Positions 8,734-17,395 are shown, numbered from the stretch's first letter. The stretch is DNA of 18,801 bases from CAZVRZ01 sp964629965 (GCA_964629965.1 CAZVRZ010000108.1:1-18801), one strand, 5' to 3'. Notes: generated from the letters alone by a model not told the origin. Numbers and translations: made by a program.

Positions 8734-9540
8734 ATGAAAGTTCAAAATAAGGTTATCGTTGTTACAGGTGGCGGAAATGGCATTGGGCGAGAACTGGTTC
8801 TTAACCTTCTCTCCAAGGGAGCGATGGTAGCTGCTGTGGATATCAGCGAGGCTGCTTTAAGTGAGACGACCAAGCTAGCCGAGGGTAAAAGTGACAAACT
8901 ATCAACGCACATTGTCAATATCACTGATAAACCATCCGTGGAAGCGCTTCCAGATCTGGTGATTGCCAGGCACGGAGCGGTTGATGGCATTATCAACAAC
9001 GCAGGAATTATTCAGCCTTTTGTCAGGCTAAAAGACCTTGGCTTTGATGCGATTGAACGCGTTATGAATGTGAATTTTAATGGGACGCTTTACATGGTTA
9101 AGGCCTTTTTGCCTTATCTTTTAAAGCGATCTGAAGCACATATTGTCAATATCTCCAGTATGGGTGGGTTCTTACCAGTGCCAGGGCAGACTGTTTATGG
9201 AGCATCTAAGGCGGCGGTTAAGCTATTGACAGAGGGTTTACATTCCGAGTTGTTAAATACAAATGTCAGAGTTACTATTGTTTTCCCAGGAGCTATCGGC
9301 ACGAATATTGCGCAGAACTCGGGCTTGGGAGACAGTATGAAAACGGATGGTCAATCTAGTTCGTTCAAACTATTGCCTCCCGGTAAGGCAGCCCAAATCA
9401 TTGTGGATGGTATGGAGCAGGATCGTTATCGCATCCTGGTGGGCCAGGACGCGAAATTTATGGATTTTATTTATCGTTTGAACCCGAAGGGTGCGGCGGG
9501 ATTTATCTACAAGCAGATGAAATCGTTGCTGCCTGAATGA
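8734..9540 (+). CDS. Short-chain dehydrogenase/reductase (classical SDR, probably NAD-dependent)
   Basis: The 268-residue protein shows the classical SDR plan. The nucleotide-binding TGGGNGIG is at residues 11-18. An aspartate at residue 36 ends the second strand, which in this family favours NAD(H) over NADP(H). NNAG is at 88-91, the catalytic serine at about 142, and YGASK with Tyr155 and Lys159. Start ATG 8734 follows AAGGAG with 8-base spacing; a more upstream in-frame codon at 8695 has no such site. The substrate cannot be deduced. A C-terminal extension with AGFIYKQMKSLLPE suggests a lipid or bulky hydrophobic substrate, but this is a guess. It stands alone on its strand, between a divergent surface protein and a convergent pseudogene. 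Confidence 0.9.
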   Translation: MKVQNKVIVVTGGGNGIGRELVLNLLSKGAMVAAVDISEAALSETTKLAEGKSDKLSTHIVNITDKPSVEALPDLVIARHGAVDGIINNAGIIQPFVRLKDLGFDAIERVMNVNFNGTLYMVKAFLPYLLKRSEAHIVNISSMGGFLPVPGQTVYGASKAAVKLLTEGLHSELLNTNVRVTIVFPGAIGTNIAQNSGLGDSMKTDGQSSSFKLLPPGKAAQIIVDGMEQDRYRILVGQDAKFMDFIYRLNPKGAAGFIYKQMKSLLPE

Positions 9541-9541
9541 T

Positions 9542-9568
9542 CCCTGATCGATGAGGGCTTTATCCCTC
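9542..9568 (+). terminator. Weak hairpin after SDR gene
   Basis: Directly after the SDR stop, GAGGG (9553-9557) can pair with CCCTC (9564-9568) across a 6-base loop. CCCT at 9542-9545 can alternatively pair with the same AGGG. No T-run follows, so at best this is an imperfect or bidirectional terminator. Confidence 0.3.
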
Positions 9569-10263
9569 GCATTTGCCAATAAAGTATCATAACGGCGCAA
9601 CCTACCAGATGGTTCGGTGGCGCCCAGATTCTTCCCCACCAATAGTCTTGGTCGGGGTAGGCGAGATCATTGCCGGCGATGGATGGTAGGATTGTTCATT
9701 ACAACCATATGAAGCCAGGATGGCAGCAAAGAAGGTACCCCAACAGAATAACTGATAACCGCCTCCATTGTTATTCCAGATATGGCTGACCGGTGATATC
9801 ACTCGCTGGTGAAGTGGATCATATATCGCATCCCAAGCCAGGCACGATTGGATCGCTGCGTGAATTCAGACAGGTTGTCCAATGTATCAAAGGAGTGTGC
9901 AGGTCTTACCGGGCACTTTCGAGCAGTGCTCTGATTGGTCTCCAGGTTGCGAGGTTGACCGGTAGTGATTGTGACCGGAGCATCCAATTTGATTGCTAAA
10001 TAAGGACCGTTCGTACTTACGTAAGGATCGCAGTCGATCTTGCCATTGGTAAAAATATGCACTTTCGCCTTCTGGAAGGCTGGCTCTCAGGTATGCTATC
10101 TTATCGTGGCTTTCCAGTCATAGCGCGCCTGGACGGTTCCACAACATGGCGGTCTCCACCACCAGCAGCGGTGATCGTAAGCTAACGGCAAGCGGTGTAA
10201 CGAGGATTACTATCCGCGCCCTAATTTACGTTGAAGCGCTTGATAGTTTTGCGATGGTTTCAT
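9545..10263 (-). pseudogene. Ruined MGH1/GH63-like glycoside hydrolase gene
   Basis: No open frame spans this stretch, yet minus-strand fragments in several frames line up in order with one glycoside hydrolase group (mannosylglycerate-hydrolase/GH63-like, (alpha/alpha)6 fold), as I remember the family. From the ATG at 10263, behind a GGAG, MKPSQNYQALQRKLGRG runs into TAG TAA. Next come LLVVETAMLWNRPGAL, then DPYVSTNGPYLAIKLDAPV (near 10030), then WDAIYDPLHQRVISPVSHIW (near 9800) continuing to NNNGGGYQLFCWGTFFAA. Last is LPSIAGNDLAYPDQDYWWG followed by RIWAPPNHLVG (about 9690-9600), the usual active-site neighbourhood. Intact relatives are, to my recollection, several times longer, so large internal deletions must be added to the stops and frameshifts. 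It lies back-to-back with an intact epimerase, suggesting a decayed sugar-utilisation locus. Confidence 0.75.
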
Positions 10264-10292
10264 CTACACAGCTCCGTTTGTAAGGGTATAAT
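10263..10292 (+). promoter_or_regulatory. Promoter of the epimerase gene
   Basis: A perfect -10 box TATAAT lies at 10287-10292, preceded by GG. An 18-base spacer separates it from a weak -35 candidate TCTACA at 10263-10268. Predicted transcription start is about 10299-10301. A transcript from here would either be leaderless with ATG 10299 or have a ~20-base leader carrying AGGAGG (10311-10316). Confidence 0.6.
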
Positions 10293-10319
10293 GATCATAT
10301 GGCTGGCACAAGGAGGCCT

Positions 10320-11558
10320 ATGGATACCTCTGTTCTGAGTACATGGAAAAAGCGTTTTGACGATGTAGCCAAGGAGAATATTCTTCATTTCTGGCTGCGG
10401 CACGGTATTGATCGAGAAAATGGCGGTTTCTATGGGATTGTCGATAATGATCTGCGCATTGATCGAACAGCTCCGAAAATGGTGGTCATCAATGCCCGCG
10501 CCCTGTGGACATTTGCCACAGCCTATCGCCTATTTGGCGATCCGGCCTACTTAGACGCGGCGCGCTGGTCTTATCAATTCCTGCTTGAGCATTTTTGGGA
10601 TCGTCGGCATGGTGGTTTATTTTGGCAGGTAGACTATCGTGGCAACGCCCTCAATCCGCGCAAACAAATATATGGGCTTGCTTTTGGTATTTATGGCTTA
10701 TCTGAATATTATCGCGTAACAGGCGATATGCAAAGTCTGGAGAAGGCAATTGAGTTATTTGATGAGATTGAAACTCATGGCCACGATCCACAATACGGCG
10801 GTTATATTGAAGCACTGGCGCATGATTGGCAAGCGCTGGATGATGTTCGCCTGAGTCATAAGGATATGAATTCACCAAAATCCATGAATACGTTGTTGCA
10901 TGTGCTCGAAGCCTATACTAACCTGTTGCGTGTCTGGCGGAACGAGAAGCTGAAAAGTCAACAAGAACATTTGCTCGAAATCTTCCTGCATCATGTGATA
11001 GCAAACATGCCTTATCCACACCTTTCGCTGTTCTTCGATAAAGATTGGACATTGCAGTCGGATCATATTTCCTTTGGGCACGATATTGAAGCAAGTTGGT
11101 TGTTGTTTGAGGCTGCTGAGGTACTGGAAAATCCGGCTTTATTAGAACGTGTCCACCAGGCATCCTTGAAGATTGTACAAGCTGTTTACGAGCATGGGCG
11201 AGCGCCAGATGGCAGCTTGTTTTACGAGGCTAATCCCGCCGGAATTGTCAATTATGATCGTCATTGGTGGCCGCAAGCTGAAGCCGTGATAGGCTTTATG
11301 CACGGCTACCAGCTCAGCGAAGATGAGCGTTATCTGGACGCTTCATATGCTGCCTGGAGTTACATCGAACGATATTTCATTGATCATAAGGATGGCGAAT
11401 GGTTCGGTGTGCTCGATCCACAAGGTATGCCGTATCCAACTACGCCTGATAACCATGATACAGTCAAGATCGGTCCGTGGAAATGCCCATACCACAACGC
11501 TCGTACCTGTTATGAGGGAAGTCATCGCCTTCAGAAAATACTTTGTAGGCTGCGATAA
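10320..11558 (+). CDS. Cellobiose 2-epimerase-like protein (AGE family)
   Basis: Members of the N-acylglucosamine 2-epimerase family fold as an (alpha/alpha)6 barrel; cellobiose 2-epimerases convert the reducing-end glucose of cellobiose to mannose. Numbered from ATG 10320 (412 residues), the protein keeps the family histidines: His194 in MNTLLHVLEAY, His254 with Glu257 in FGHDIEASW, and His392 in WKCPYHNAR. Spacings between them match those of characterised cellobiose 2-epimerases. Also present are KQIYGLAFGIYGLSEYY and RHWWPQAEA. The start could instead be ATG 10299, 7 codons earlier: AGGAGG sits only 3 bases before 10320, whereas 10299 coincides with the predicted transcription start. Cytoplasmic, no signal peptide. 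Mannose or N-acylglucosamine as substrate is possible but the motifs favour a disaccharide epimerase. The adjacent glycoside hydrolase pseudogene suggests former cooperation in oligosaccharide use. Confidence 0.82.
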   Translation: MDTSVLSTWKKRFDDVAKENILHFWLRHGIDRENGGFYGIVDNDLRIDRTAPKMVVINARALWTFATAYRLFGDPAYLDAARWSYQFLLEHFWDRRHGGLFWQVDYRGNALNPRKQIYGLAFGIYGLSEYYRVTGDMQSLEKAIELFDEIETHGHDPQYGGYIEALAHDWQALDDVRLSHKDMNSPKSMNTLLHVLEAYTNLLRVWRNEKLKSQQEHLLEIFLHHVIANMPYPHLSLFFDKDWTLQSDHISFGHDIEASWLLFEAAEVLENPALLERVHQASLKIVQAVYEHGRAPDGSLFYEANPAGIVNYDRHWWPQAEAVIGFMHGYQLSEDERYLDASYAAWSYIERYFIDHKDGEWFGVLDPQGMPYPTTPDNHDTVKIGPWKCPYHNARTCYEGSHRLQKILCRLR

Positions 11559-12145
11559 ACTTGCATAAGACCGAAAACGAATAGGGCCAGTGCTGATATA
11601 CCCAGCAGCACACGACTGATGCGCGGCCCGAACCGTTGTGCACCACCGAAGGCCAGTACGATTCCTGCCAGGGCGACAATCATGCTGCCATAAAAACCGA
11701 CCAGGAAGGTGATCCCGATCAGCGGTGATGCTTGCCAGCCAGTCAGCAAGATCGGTCCTGTAACCAATCCCCAGTATAGATATGGTCCTGGACCAAGCAG
11801 GTTGACGAACGTTGCCTGCCAGATACTCTGGCGAGTAGATTGTGGAGGGCTATCTTGTGGTTGATGCCAGTGCTTTAAACTGCTCCAAGCCAGAAGTAGG
11901 AGAAAAAGTCCTCCCGCAAGATTAAGCAGGCGAATCATCCACTCGGGCAGATTATCTAAGATTAACAGCATCAGTAAGATGATCGGTCCATCGCTCAAAA
12001 AGGGTGCCAGCACGGCTGGAAGAGTACGCCGGTCGCCATTTGCCAGGGTGCGCGAGATGAGAAAAGTAAGAAATGGGCCCGGTTGAACTGCTGCAGCCAT
12101 ACCGAGACCTGCGCCTTGAACGAGATAGACCCAGAATGTTTCCAT
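11531..12145 (-). CDS. LysE/RhtB-type amino-acid exporter
   Basis: The ~204-residue protein is very hydrophobic, with about six membrane segments. It has the family's N-terminal AAAVQPGPF signature in the first helix and NLLGPGPYLYWGL at the start of the fourth, the usual places for conserved Pro-Gly motifs in LysE-family exporters. Such proteins export amino acids or similar small molecules using the proton gradient. The start is taken as the second of two adjacent ATGs (12145) because GAGGAG ends 5 bases before it and only 2 before the first (12148). The last 28 bases overlap the end of the convergent epimerase gene. It diverges from the dinG-like gene over about 165 bases. The substrate cannot be assigned. 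Confidence 0.85.
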   Translation of the reverse strand: METFWVYLVQGAGLGMAAAVQPGPFLTFLISRTLANGDRRTLPAVLAPFLSDGPIILLMLLILDNLPEWMIRLLNLAGGLFLLLLAWSSLKHWHQPQDSPPQSTRQSIWQATFVNLLGPGPYLYWGLVTGPILLTGWQASPLIGITFLVGFYGSMIVALAGIVLAFGGAQRFGPRISRVLLGISALALFVFGLMQVYRSLQSIF

Positions 12146-12297
12146 CATCTCTCCTCGTGAGCTTTGATTCCCGATTTTATCCCAATCCTAGGATTTTAGG
12201 ATGTTCTATTGTTGCACTGTTGGATATGGTGTTGGCTCTAGCGAAAATTGGCTTATGTTTCTTATCTCGCAATTCATGTTGCTATATAGGTCAATGG

Positions 12298-12303
12298 TAT
12301 AAT
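12298..12303 (+). promoter_or_regulatory. -10 box giving a probably leaderless dinG transcript
   Basis: GGTATAATG lies immediately ahead of the helicase gene. TATAAT ends 7 bases before ATG 12311, so transcription would begin at or within a base or two of the start codon. No Shine-Dalgarno sequence precedes that codon. The -35 region (about 12275-12280, CATGTT) is poor, as expected for a promoter relying on an extended -10. Confidence 0.6.
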
Positions 12304-12310
12304 GCCCGGC

Positions 12311-15109
12311 ATGGAATCCATTGTTTCGATTGATTTGGAAACCACCGGCCTCGAGCCTGGCACAGATGCCATTATTGAGATTGGCGCCGTGCGTTTCACT
12401 GAGCGCCGAGTGGAAGCAGAGTTTTCCACACTGATAAACCCTGGTCGTCCCATTCCACCCTTTGTTGTTCAGTTAACTGGCATCACGGATCAGATGGTGC
12501 GAGAAGCGCCGCCCATCCAGGCAGTGCTGAAGGAACTAGTCGAATTTGTGGGTGATTCGCCTGTTTTGGGCCATAATGTTCGTTTCGACTTATCTTTCTT
12601 GCGTCGATATCGTATCCTGGGGTCGAATGATGCAATAGATACTTATGAGATGGCATCAGTCCTATTACCTACCGCCAGTCGTTACAATCTTGGCGCGCTT
12701 GGGCAGGCGCTCGGCGTTCCGTTGTCGGCTACTCATCGCGCCCTGGATGATGCTCGTGTGACGCGCGGTATTTACTTGCGCCTGGTTGATATAGCCTTGC
12801 ACCTGCCGTTGCCCGCACTGGCAGAAATTGTTCGTCTGGCAGACAACGTGGAATGGGGTGGTTTTTTGCCGCTTTATGAGGCATTGCGGTCGCGTTCCAA
12901 GGAGACCATCTCGGCTCGCCAGTCACGCGCCGGTTACCTGGGACCCCTCTTCGATGGATACGAAGGGCGCAATTACCCCCCTTTGGCTCCCAATCCCAAT
13001 CCTTATCCCTTGGACTCCGATGAGGTTGCGGCAACACTGGAGTACGGAGGTGCATTCTCTCGCGCTTTTCCGAATTACGAGCATCGCCCACAACAAGTGG
13101 AAATGCTACGTTCGGTGACCAGGGCATTGTCAGAAAGCCAGCATTTGTTAGTGGAGGCAGGCACTGGCACCGGTAAGAGCATGGCCTACTTGATCCCGGC
13201 TGCCCTGTGGGCAACCCAGAACAACACGCGGGTGGTCATATCAACCAACACCATTAACTTGCAGGATCAGTTGATCAATAAGGATATTCCTGATCTATGT
13301 ATGGCTCTAGGCATTGATTTACGCGCCATGGTTCTCAAGGGACGTTCGAACTATTTGTGCCCGCGCCGCTTGGAGAACATGCGCCGTCGCGGTCCGGAGA
13401 ATGCAGACGAAATGCGTGTGTTGGGTAAGGTGTTGGTCTGGCTGCAAACTTCTTCTTCGGGCGATCGCAGTGAGATTAATTTAAATGGCCCTACCGAGAG
13501 AGATGTTTGGATGCGTATTTCGGCTGAGGACGATAATTGCACCACCGAAACCTGCCTGCGACGAGCTGGCGGGATCTGCCCCTTTTATCGCGTGCGTCAG
13601 GGTGCTCAAAGTGCTCATTTGCTGATTGTCAACCATGCTCTTCTTCTGGCGGATGTGGCAGCTAACAATCGCGTGCTGCCCGAATACGATTATTTAGTTG
13701 TAGATGAAGCGCACCACATGGAGGATGCCACCACCAATGCCCTGAGTTTTAGCGCAACCCAAACCGCTATCGATCACGCTGTCCGAGAATTGGGAGGGCC
13801 AAATAGCGCCGCGTTGGGTCGTGTTCTGACTCTATTACAGAATTCGATCTCTCCAGAAGATTATGCCTCGGTCAACAATCTGGTGCAATATGCCTCAGAT
13901 GTAGCCTTTCATTTTGATAATGCAATTCGGCGTTTCTTCGAGTCTATCGAACGTTTTGTCTTCGAGCAGCGCGATGGGCGACCGTTGGGTACCTATGCCC
14001 ACCAAGAACGCATCTTGCCAGCCACGCGTACATTGCCTGCCTGGATGGATGTGGAGATGTGTTGGGAAGAAGCTGAAAAACCCCTTAAAGTATTGGTGGA
14101 AACACTGGGACATATTTTGCAAGCCATGCGGGATCTGTTCGAGACTCCGCCAGAAGACGCAGAAGATATTTACAGCGCCCTGGCTGGGCTTTATCGGCGT
14201 TTTGATGAACTTCGCCAGCATGCAAACGGCCTGGTTTTTGAACCAAATCCAGCAGTCATCTATTGGATCGAGATCAACTCCAGCGGACGGCGTATCTCTT
14301 TGAATGCAGCCCCGCTGCATATTGGCCCATTGATGCAGGAACATTTATGGCATAAGAAAACTTCTATTGTGATGACCTCGGCCACGCTGACAGCAGCAGG
14401 TGAATTTGATTATCTTCGCGGGCGACTATATGCTGAAGATGCCTATGAACTTTCGTTAGGCTCGCCTTTCGATTACGAATCATCAGCATTATTGTACCTG
14501 GCAAACGATATTCCTGAACCGAGTGATCGGCAGGGTCACCAGCGGGCTGTTGAGCAAACTCTGTTGAACCTGGCGCAGGCCACAGGAGGTCATATTCTGG
14601 TGCTGTTCACTTCTTATGATCAGCTCAAGCGTACATCCCAATCCATCGCGCCAATGTTAGCCCGCCAGGATATCCGCATTTACGAGCAAGGAGAAGGCGC
14701 GTCCCCACACACCCTGTTGGAGAACTTCCGGAGCGATGATCGTGCTGTTCTTTTAGGTACTAAGGCTTTCTGGGAGGGCGTAGATTTGCCAGGCGATGCA
14801 TTACAAGTATTGGTGATTGTCAAACTGCCCTTTGATGTGCCCTCCGATCCGATCGTGGCAGCACGTTCTGAAACCTTTGAAGACCCTTTCAATCAATATT
14901 CTTTACCGGAAGCTATCCTGCGCTTTCGGCAAGGTTTTGGTCGCCTGATCCGTACCCAAACCGACCGGGGCGTGGTGGTGGTGTTGGATCGTCGTTTGTT
15001 AACCAAGCGCTATGGCAAGCTATTCGTGGAATCCTTGCCGACCTGTACCACGCGAGTTGGCCCACTGGCTGATCTGCCGCGTAGTGCCCAGAAGTGGTTG
15101 AATCTGTAA
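12311..15109 (+). CDS. dinG: DinG-type Fe-S helicase with N-terminal DnaQ-like 3'-5' exonuclease
   Basis: The 932-residue protein begins with a DEDDh exonuclease domain: SIDLETTGLEPG at about residues 5-16, later GHNVRFDLSFL, and the closing HRALDDA near 146. A superfamily 2 XPD/DinG helicase follows: Walker A GTGTGKS at 284-290, DEAH at 465-468, and motif VI RQGFGRLIR followed by VVVVLDRR near the C-terminus. Four cysteines between Walker A and DEAH (CPRR, then DNC, ETC and GICPF) are placed as in Fe-S helicases, with C-x4-C as in E. coli DinG. The exonuclease-DinG fusion is typical of Firmicutes and several other phyla; the S. aureus form lacks the cluster, whereas this one seems to keep it. 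Role: unwinding or trimming of DNA structures in repair. Start is ATG 12311 rather than 12302, because the latter overlaps the -10 box. Confidence 0.92.
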   Translation: MESIVSIDLETTGLEPGTDAIIEIGAVRFTERRVEAEFSTLINPGRPIPPFVVQLTGITDQMVREAPPIQAVLKELVEFVGDSPVLGHNVRFDLSFLRRYRILGSNDAIDTYEMASVLLPTASRYNLGALGQALGVPLSATHRALDDARVTRGIYLRLVDIALHLPLPALAEIVRLADNVEWGGFLPLYEALRSRSKETISARQSRAGYLGPLFDGYEGRNYPPLAPNPNPYPLDSDEVAATLEYGGAFSRAFPNYEHRPQQVEMLRSVTRALSESQHLLVEAGTGTGKSMAYLIPAALWATQNNTRVVISTNTINLQDQLINKDIPDLCMALGIDLRAMVLKGRSNYLCPRRLENMRRRGPENADEMRVLGKVLVWLQTSSSGDRSEINLNGPTERDVWMRISAEDDNCTTETCLRRAGGICPFYRVRQGAQSAHLLIVNHALLLADVAANNRVLPEYDYLVVDEAHHMEDATTNALSFSATQTAIDHAVRELGGPNSAALGRVLTLLQNSISPEDYASVNNLVQYASDVAFHFDNAIRRFFESIERFVFEQRDGRPLGTYAHQERILPATRTLPAWMDVEMCWEEAEKPLKVLVETLGHILQAMRDLFETPPEDAEDIYSALAGLYRRFDELRQHANGLVFEPNPAVIYWIEINSSGRRISLNAAPLHIGPLMQEHLWHKKTSIVMTSATLTAAGEFDYLRGRLYAEDAYELSLGSPFDYESSALLYLANDIPEPSDRQGHQRAVEQTLLNLAQATGGHILVLFTSYDQLKRTSQSIAPMLARQDIRIYEQGEGASPHTLLENFRSDDRAVLLGTKAFWEGVDLPGDALQVLVIVKLPFDVPSDPIVAARSETFEDPFNQYSLPEAILRFRQGFGRLIRTQTDRGVVVVLDRRLLTKRYGKLFVESLPTCTTRVGPLADLPRSAQKWLNL

Positions 15110-15201
15110 TAAACGCAGACGACAGCCTGTGTGGAACCGACCAACAGAATGCCGCCTGCGTTATCTAATTGTTTGATGGGTGGCGAGCAGTACAGTAAGT
15201 A

Positions 15202-15375
15202 TTACAGGCCTTCGACAAACGTGGCCAGTAGCATGAGTGCCAACCCCACCACCACAAGCCAGAAAGCTAAGGCCCCAGAAATTACTGGAATGGTTACTAG
15301 AGATCCCAAAACTCCGAGAATGCCGAGTATCAAGGCGATGATCCAGGTAATTTGTTTTGGTGCACTAAGTTTCAT
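15202..15375 (-). CDS. Small two-helix membrane protein, function unknown
   Basis: A 57-residue protein: a short polar start MKLSAPKQ, then two hydrophobic helices (ITWIIALILGILGVLGSL and ALAFWLVVVGLALMLLATF) separated by a short turn. ATG 15375 is preferred because GGAGGG lies 5-6 bases upstream, while the in-frame extension to 15438 has a polar, unlikely sequence. It is convergent with the dinG-like gene and stands alone on its strand. I have a recollection of similar short proteins in Chloroflexota genomes but no function is known to me. Confidence 0.65.
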   Translation of the reverse strand: MKLSAPKQITWIIALILGILGVLGSLVTIPVISGALAFWLVVVGLALMLLATFVEGL

Positions 15376-15560
15376 GTTTCCCTCCAGAAAGATATAGTTG
15401 ATTTTGAAATGATCCATTGTTGACTCTCCTGGTTCCATGGCGGTCTCCCAGTCTTGGAGAGCTAACTACTTCCTGAAATAAAAAACACATTTTTCAGCAT
15501 ATAGTTACAATTTTCGCCCCTGTTGCATCTCACACATTCAGAACGATCGACCGTTTCTAT

Positions 15561-16067
15561 CTAGTTCTCCTCAGTTATATTATCCGTGTGAAGCAAGTTT
15601 CTTATTTTCTCAATCGTTTCTTCTAATGCTGCCCACTCCGCTGTGTAAATGGTTCGTTGAGTGTACTCGGCCATGATATCTCGGATTTTATTTAAAGATG
15701 GCTGTCCGTGCTTTTCTATGATCTGATGCGCCCATGGAAAAAACCAGAGGTGGAAGTGGCTGGAGCGTTCCTCTTGAACCAGAGTCAACATTTCAACTCC
15801 AGTAATATTTTTGATCGCCCTATGGGTTTTCTTAACCAGTCCGGCAAATTCAATGTATTCGTCTTCGGCCATGTCACCTATAGAATTGATATGACGGACG
15901 GCAGCAACGACCAGGAAACCAGGCAGGGGAACAAGCGGATCCTGGTGAATTATGAAATGTGCGCTGCGCCTAATGATTCCTCCTGGAGGACACATAACCT
16001 CTCGAGCGATATCACAGCCCATGCACTGAATGCTCCAAGTGTTTCCCAAAAAATCTCGAGCAATCAT
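15561..16067 (-). CDS. HIT-family, diadenosine tetraphosphate hydrolase-like protein
   Basis: The 168-residue protein carries QEERSSHFHLWFFPW near residue 110, a HIT motif keeping the first and middle histidines, with tryptophan in place of the third. It also has TWSIQCMGCDIA with a CxxC pair at residues 15 and 18, and PGFLVVAAVRH. This combination (TWSIxCxGC ... QDPxxPxPGFL ... HFHLWxFPW) belongs to a known HIT subfamily often annotated as Ap4A hydrolase; the tryptophan is normal there. The start ATG 16067 has only a weak ribosome site (TACGAG), but it includes the conserved N-terminus. It lies 89 bases downstream of the solute-binding-like gene on the same strand and may share its transcript. 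Ends in TAG. Confidence 0.8.
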   Translation of the reverse strand: MIARDFLGNTWSIQCMGCDIAREVMCPPGGIIRRSAHFIIHQDPLVPLPGFLVVAAVRHINSIGDMAEDEYIEFAGLVKKTHRAIKNITGVEMLTLVQEERSSHFHLWFFPWAHQIIEKHGQPSLNKIRDIMAEYTQRTIYTAEWAALEETIEKIRNLLHTDNITEEN

Positions 16068-16156
16068 CTCGTACTACTGCTTAAGTAATAGCTGAAAATG
16101 CTTGGCAACTCTTCCAAGATAAGGACCACCTGACATATGAATGCTTAGCGAAATTT

Positions 16157-17392
16157 TTAAGCTGAGCAATAATTGGATAAGGTTATGTTCAACCGTTTGG
16201 TGAGTGGGTCCAGGTGTTGGAGTAGTACGGGTTCCAGGTTTTCAAAGGGAGAAGGGCCCGTACCGGATTCTGCCCAGGCGGCGATGTCTTCCCAGATGGC
16301 CAGAAGAGAGCGTACCAACCGGTCTTCGATCAAACCCCACAAAGGAATAGAGATATAAGATTGTCCGTTCATCAAGCCCTGTACTGAGCTTCGCAGCAGC
16401 GGGTCCTGGTCAAATGGCGATTTGGTAAGTAAGTCCACGCGAGCAGGCATTTCCGAGAGCGGCAAGGCGCAGGCCGCCTGTGCCTCAGAACTAGCCAGAA
16501 ACCGCACAAGTTGTAGCGCCAGACGCGGCTGGCGTGAGTGATTCCAAACTACCAGGTTGGATCCACCCACGAAGGCTGGACTGGGAAAAGTGCAAAGACC
16601 GTGGTTTGCCTCTACCACTGGTTCCAACGGCGGACCAGATATATCAGATATTTGAGATGCAAAATAGATGGCTGATTCTCCACTGCGAAACAGATCCCAT
16701 TCTTGTCGATTGCGGAGGCGCAGTAATGCCGAACGAGAAAGATTGCTCAGCAATCCCAGATAGCGGCGGATACCCTGTACAACGTGTGGCTGATTGAAGA
16801 GAACTTGTCTTCCATCAGGTGTGGTAAAGTCTTGCCCGCTGGCCCATACCCAAGATGCCAGGCTGTGCAAGTTCGTGTTGAGGTTGATCTGGAGTGGTAG
16901 TTCCACAGGGATCTCCACGCCGGATTCTTTCAAGCGAGCCACTGTCTTTTCGATGGCCTCCAGCGAGACAAAGGCACTCTCTTCATCAATCCCTGCCTGA
17001 GCCAGCAGGTCTTTCCGATAGTGGATAGAATAAGTTTCGGCTAGCCAGGGCACAGCCCACAAGGCGCGCTCACCGACCAGGCGGCAGGTTTGCAAGCTGG
17101 CTGGTAGGAAATCTTCGGGGAGAGCGATGCGCTTGAACTCCTCGGGCGTGAACATGCGCAAGCCGTTGGTTACGATCAGATCGCTCACCCAGGTTGTCCC
17201 GACTTCGGAGACATCCGGGCCCCGATGATGGATAGCATAATTGTTTAAGGTGGCGTGGCCCACGGGCCAGTGAAGCACAGAAAGATTAACATCTATGCCG
17301 GCGGCTGCGCTGAATTTTTTCAGCAGGGGTTCCAGCGTGCTTTCGCTTCGCCCATGGTGATTCATAACAGAGAGTTCGATAGAAGGGCTCAT
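16157..17392 (-). CDS. Solute-binding-protein homologue (ABC sugar type) without signal peptide
   Basis: The 411-residue chain reads as a family 1 extracellular solute-binding protein: GPDVSEVGTTWVSDL near residue 58, PWLAETYSIHYRKDLL with AQAGI near 115, and FVGGSNLVVW followed by ALQLVRFLASSEAQ in the C-terminal lobe. Yet it begins MSPSIELSVMNHHGR with no hydrophobic signal and no lipobox, so it should stay in the cytoplasm. No permease or ATPase gene is nearby. The ATG lies 3 bases after the TGA of a short upstream frame in the same phase, and no Shine-Dalgarno precedes it, suggesting coupled translation or a former fusion with an N-terminal part. It may be an intracellular ligand sensor rather than a transporter part; this is inference. 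Confidence 0.75.
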   Translation of the reverse strand: MSPSIELSVMNHHGRSESTLEPLLKKFSAAAGIDVNLSVLHWPVGHATLNNYAIHHRGPDVSEVGTTWVSDLIVTNGLRMFTPEEFKRIALPEDFLPASLQTCRLVGERALWAVPWLAETYSIHYRKDLLAQAGIDEESAFVSLEAIEKTVARLKESGVEIPVELPLQINLNTNLHSLASWVWASGQDFTTPDGRQVLFNQPHVVQGIRRYLGLLSNLSRSALLRLRNRQEWDLFRSGESAIYFASQISDISGPPLEPVVEANHGLCTFPSPAFVGGSNLVVWNHSRQPRLALQLVRFLASSEAQAACALPLSEMPARVDLLTKSPFDQDPLLRSSVQGLMNGQSYISIPLWGLIEDRLVRSLLAIWEDIAAWAESGTGPSPFENLEPVLLQHLDPLTKRLNITLSNYCSA

Positions 17393-17395
17393 GGC

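Noticed and set aside
12729..13214. 161-codon minus-strand frame inside the dinG-like gene
   Set aside because: Lies over the exonuclease-helicase linker and Walker A region, Pro/Arg-rich, no recognisable motif.
15131..15397. 88-codon plus-strand frame downstream of dinG
   Set aside because: Antisense to the small membrane protein, which has a good ribosome site and clear helices.
5721..16067. Loss of one histidine in each of the two HIT proteins as evidence of inactivity
   Set aside because: The patterns HAHIxPRY and HFHLWxFPW are, as I recall, normal for their subfamilies and both keep the middle catalytic histidine.
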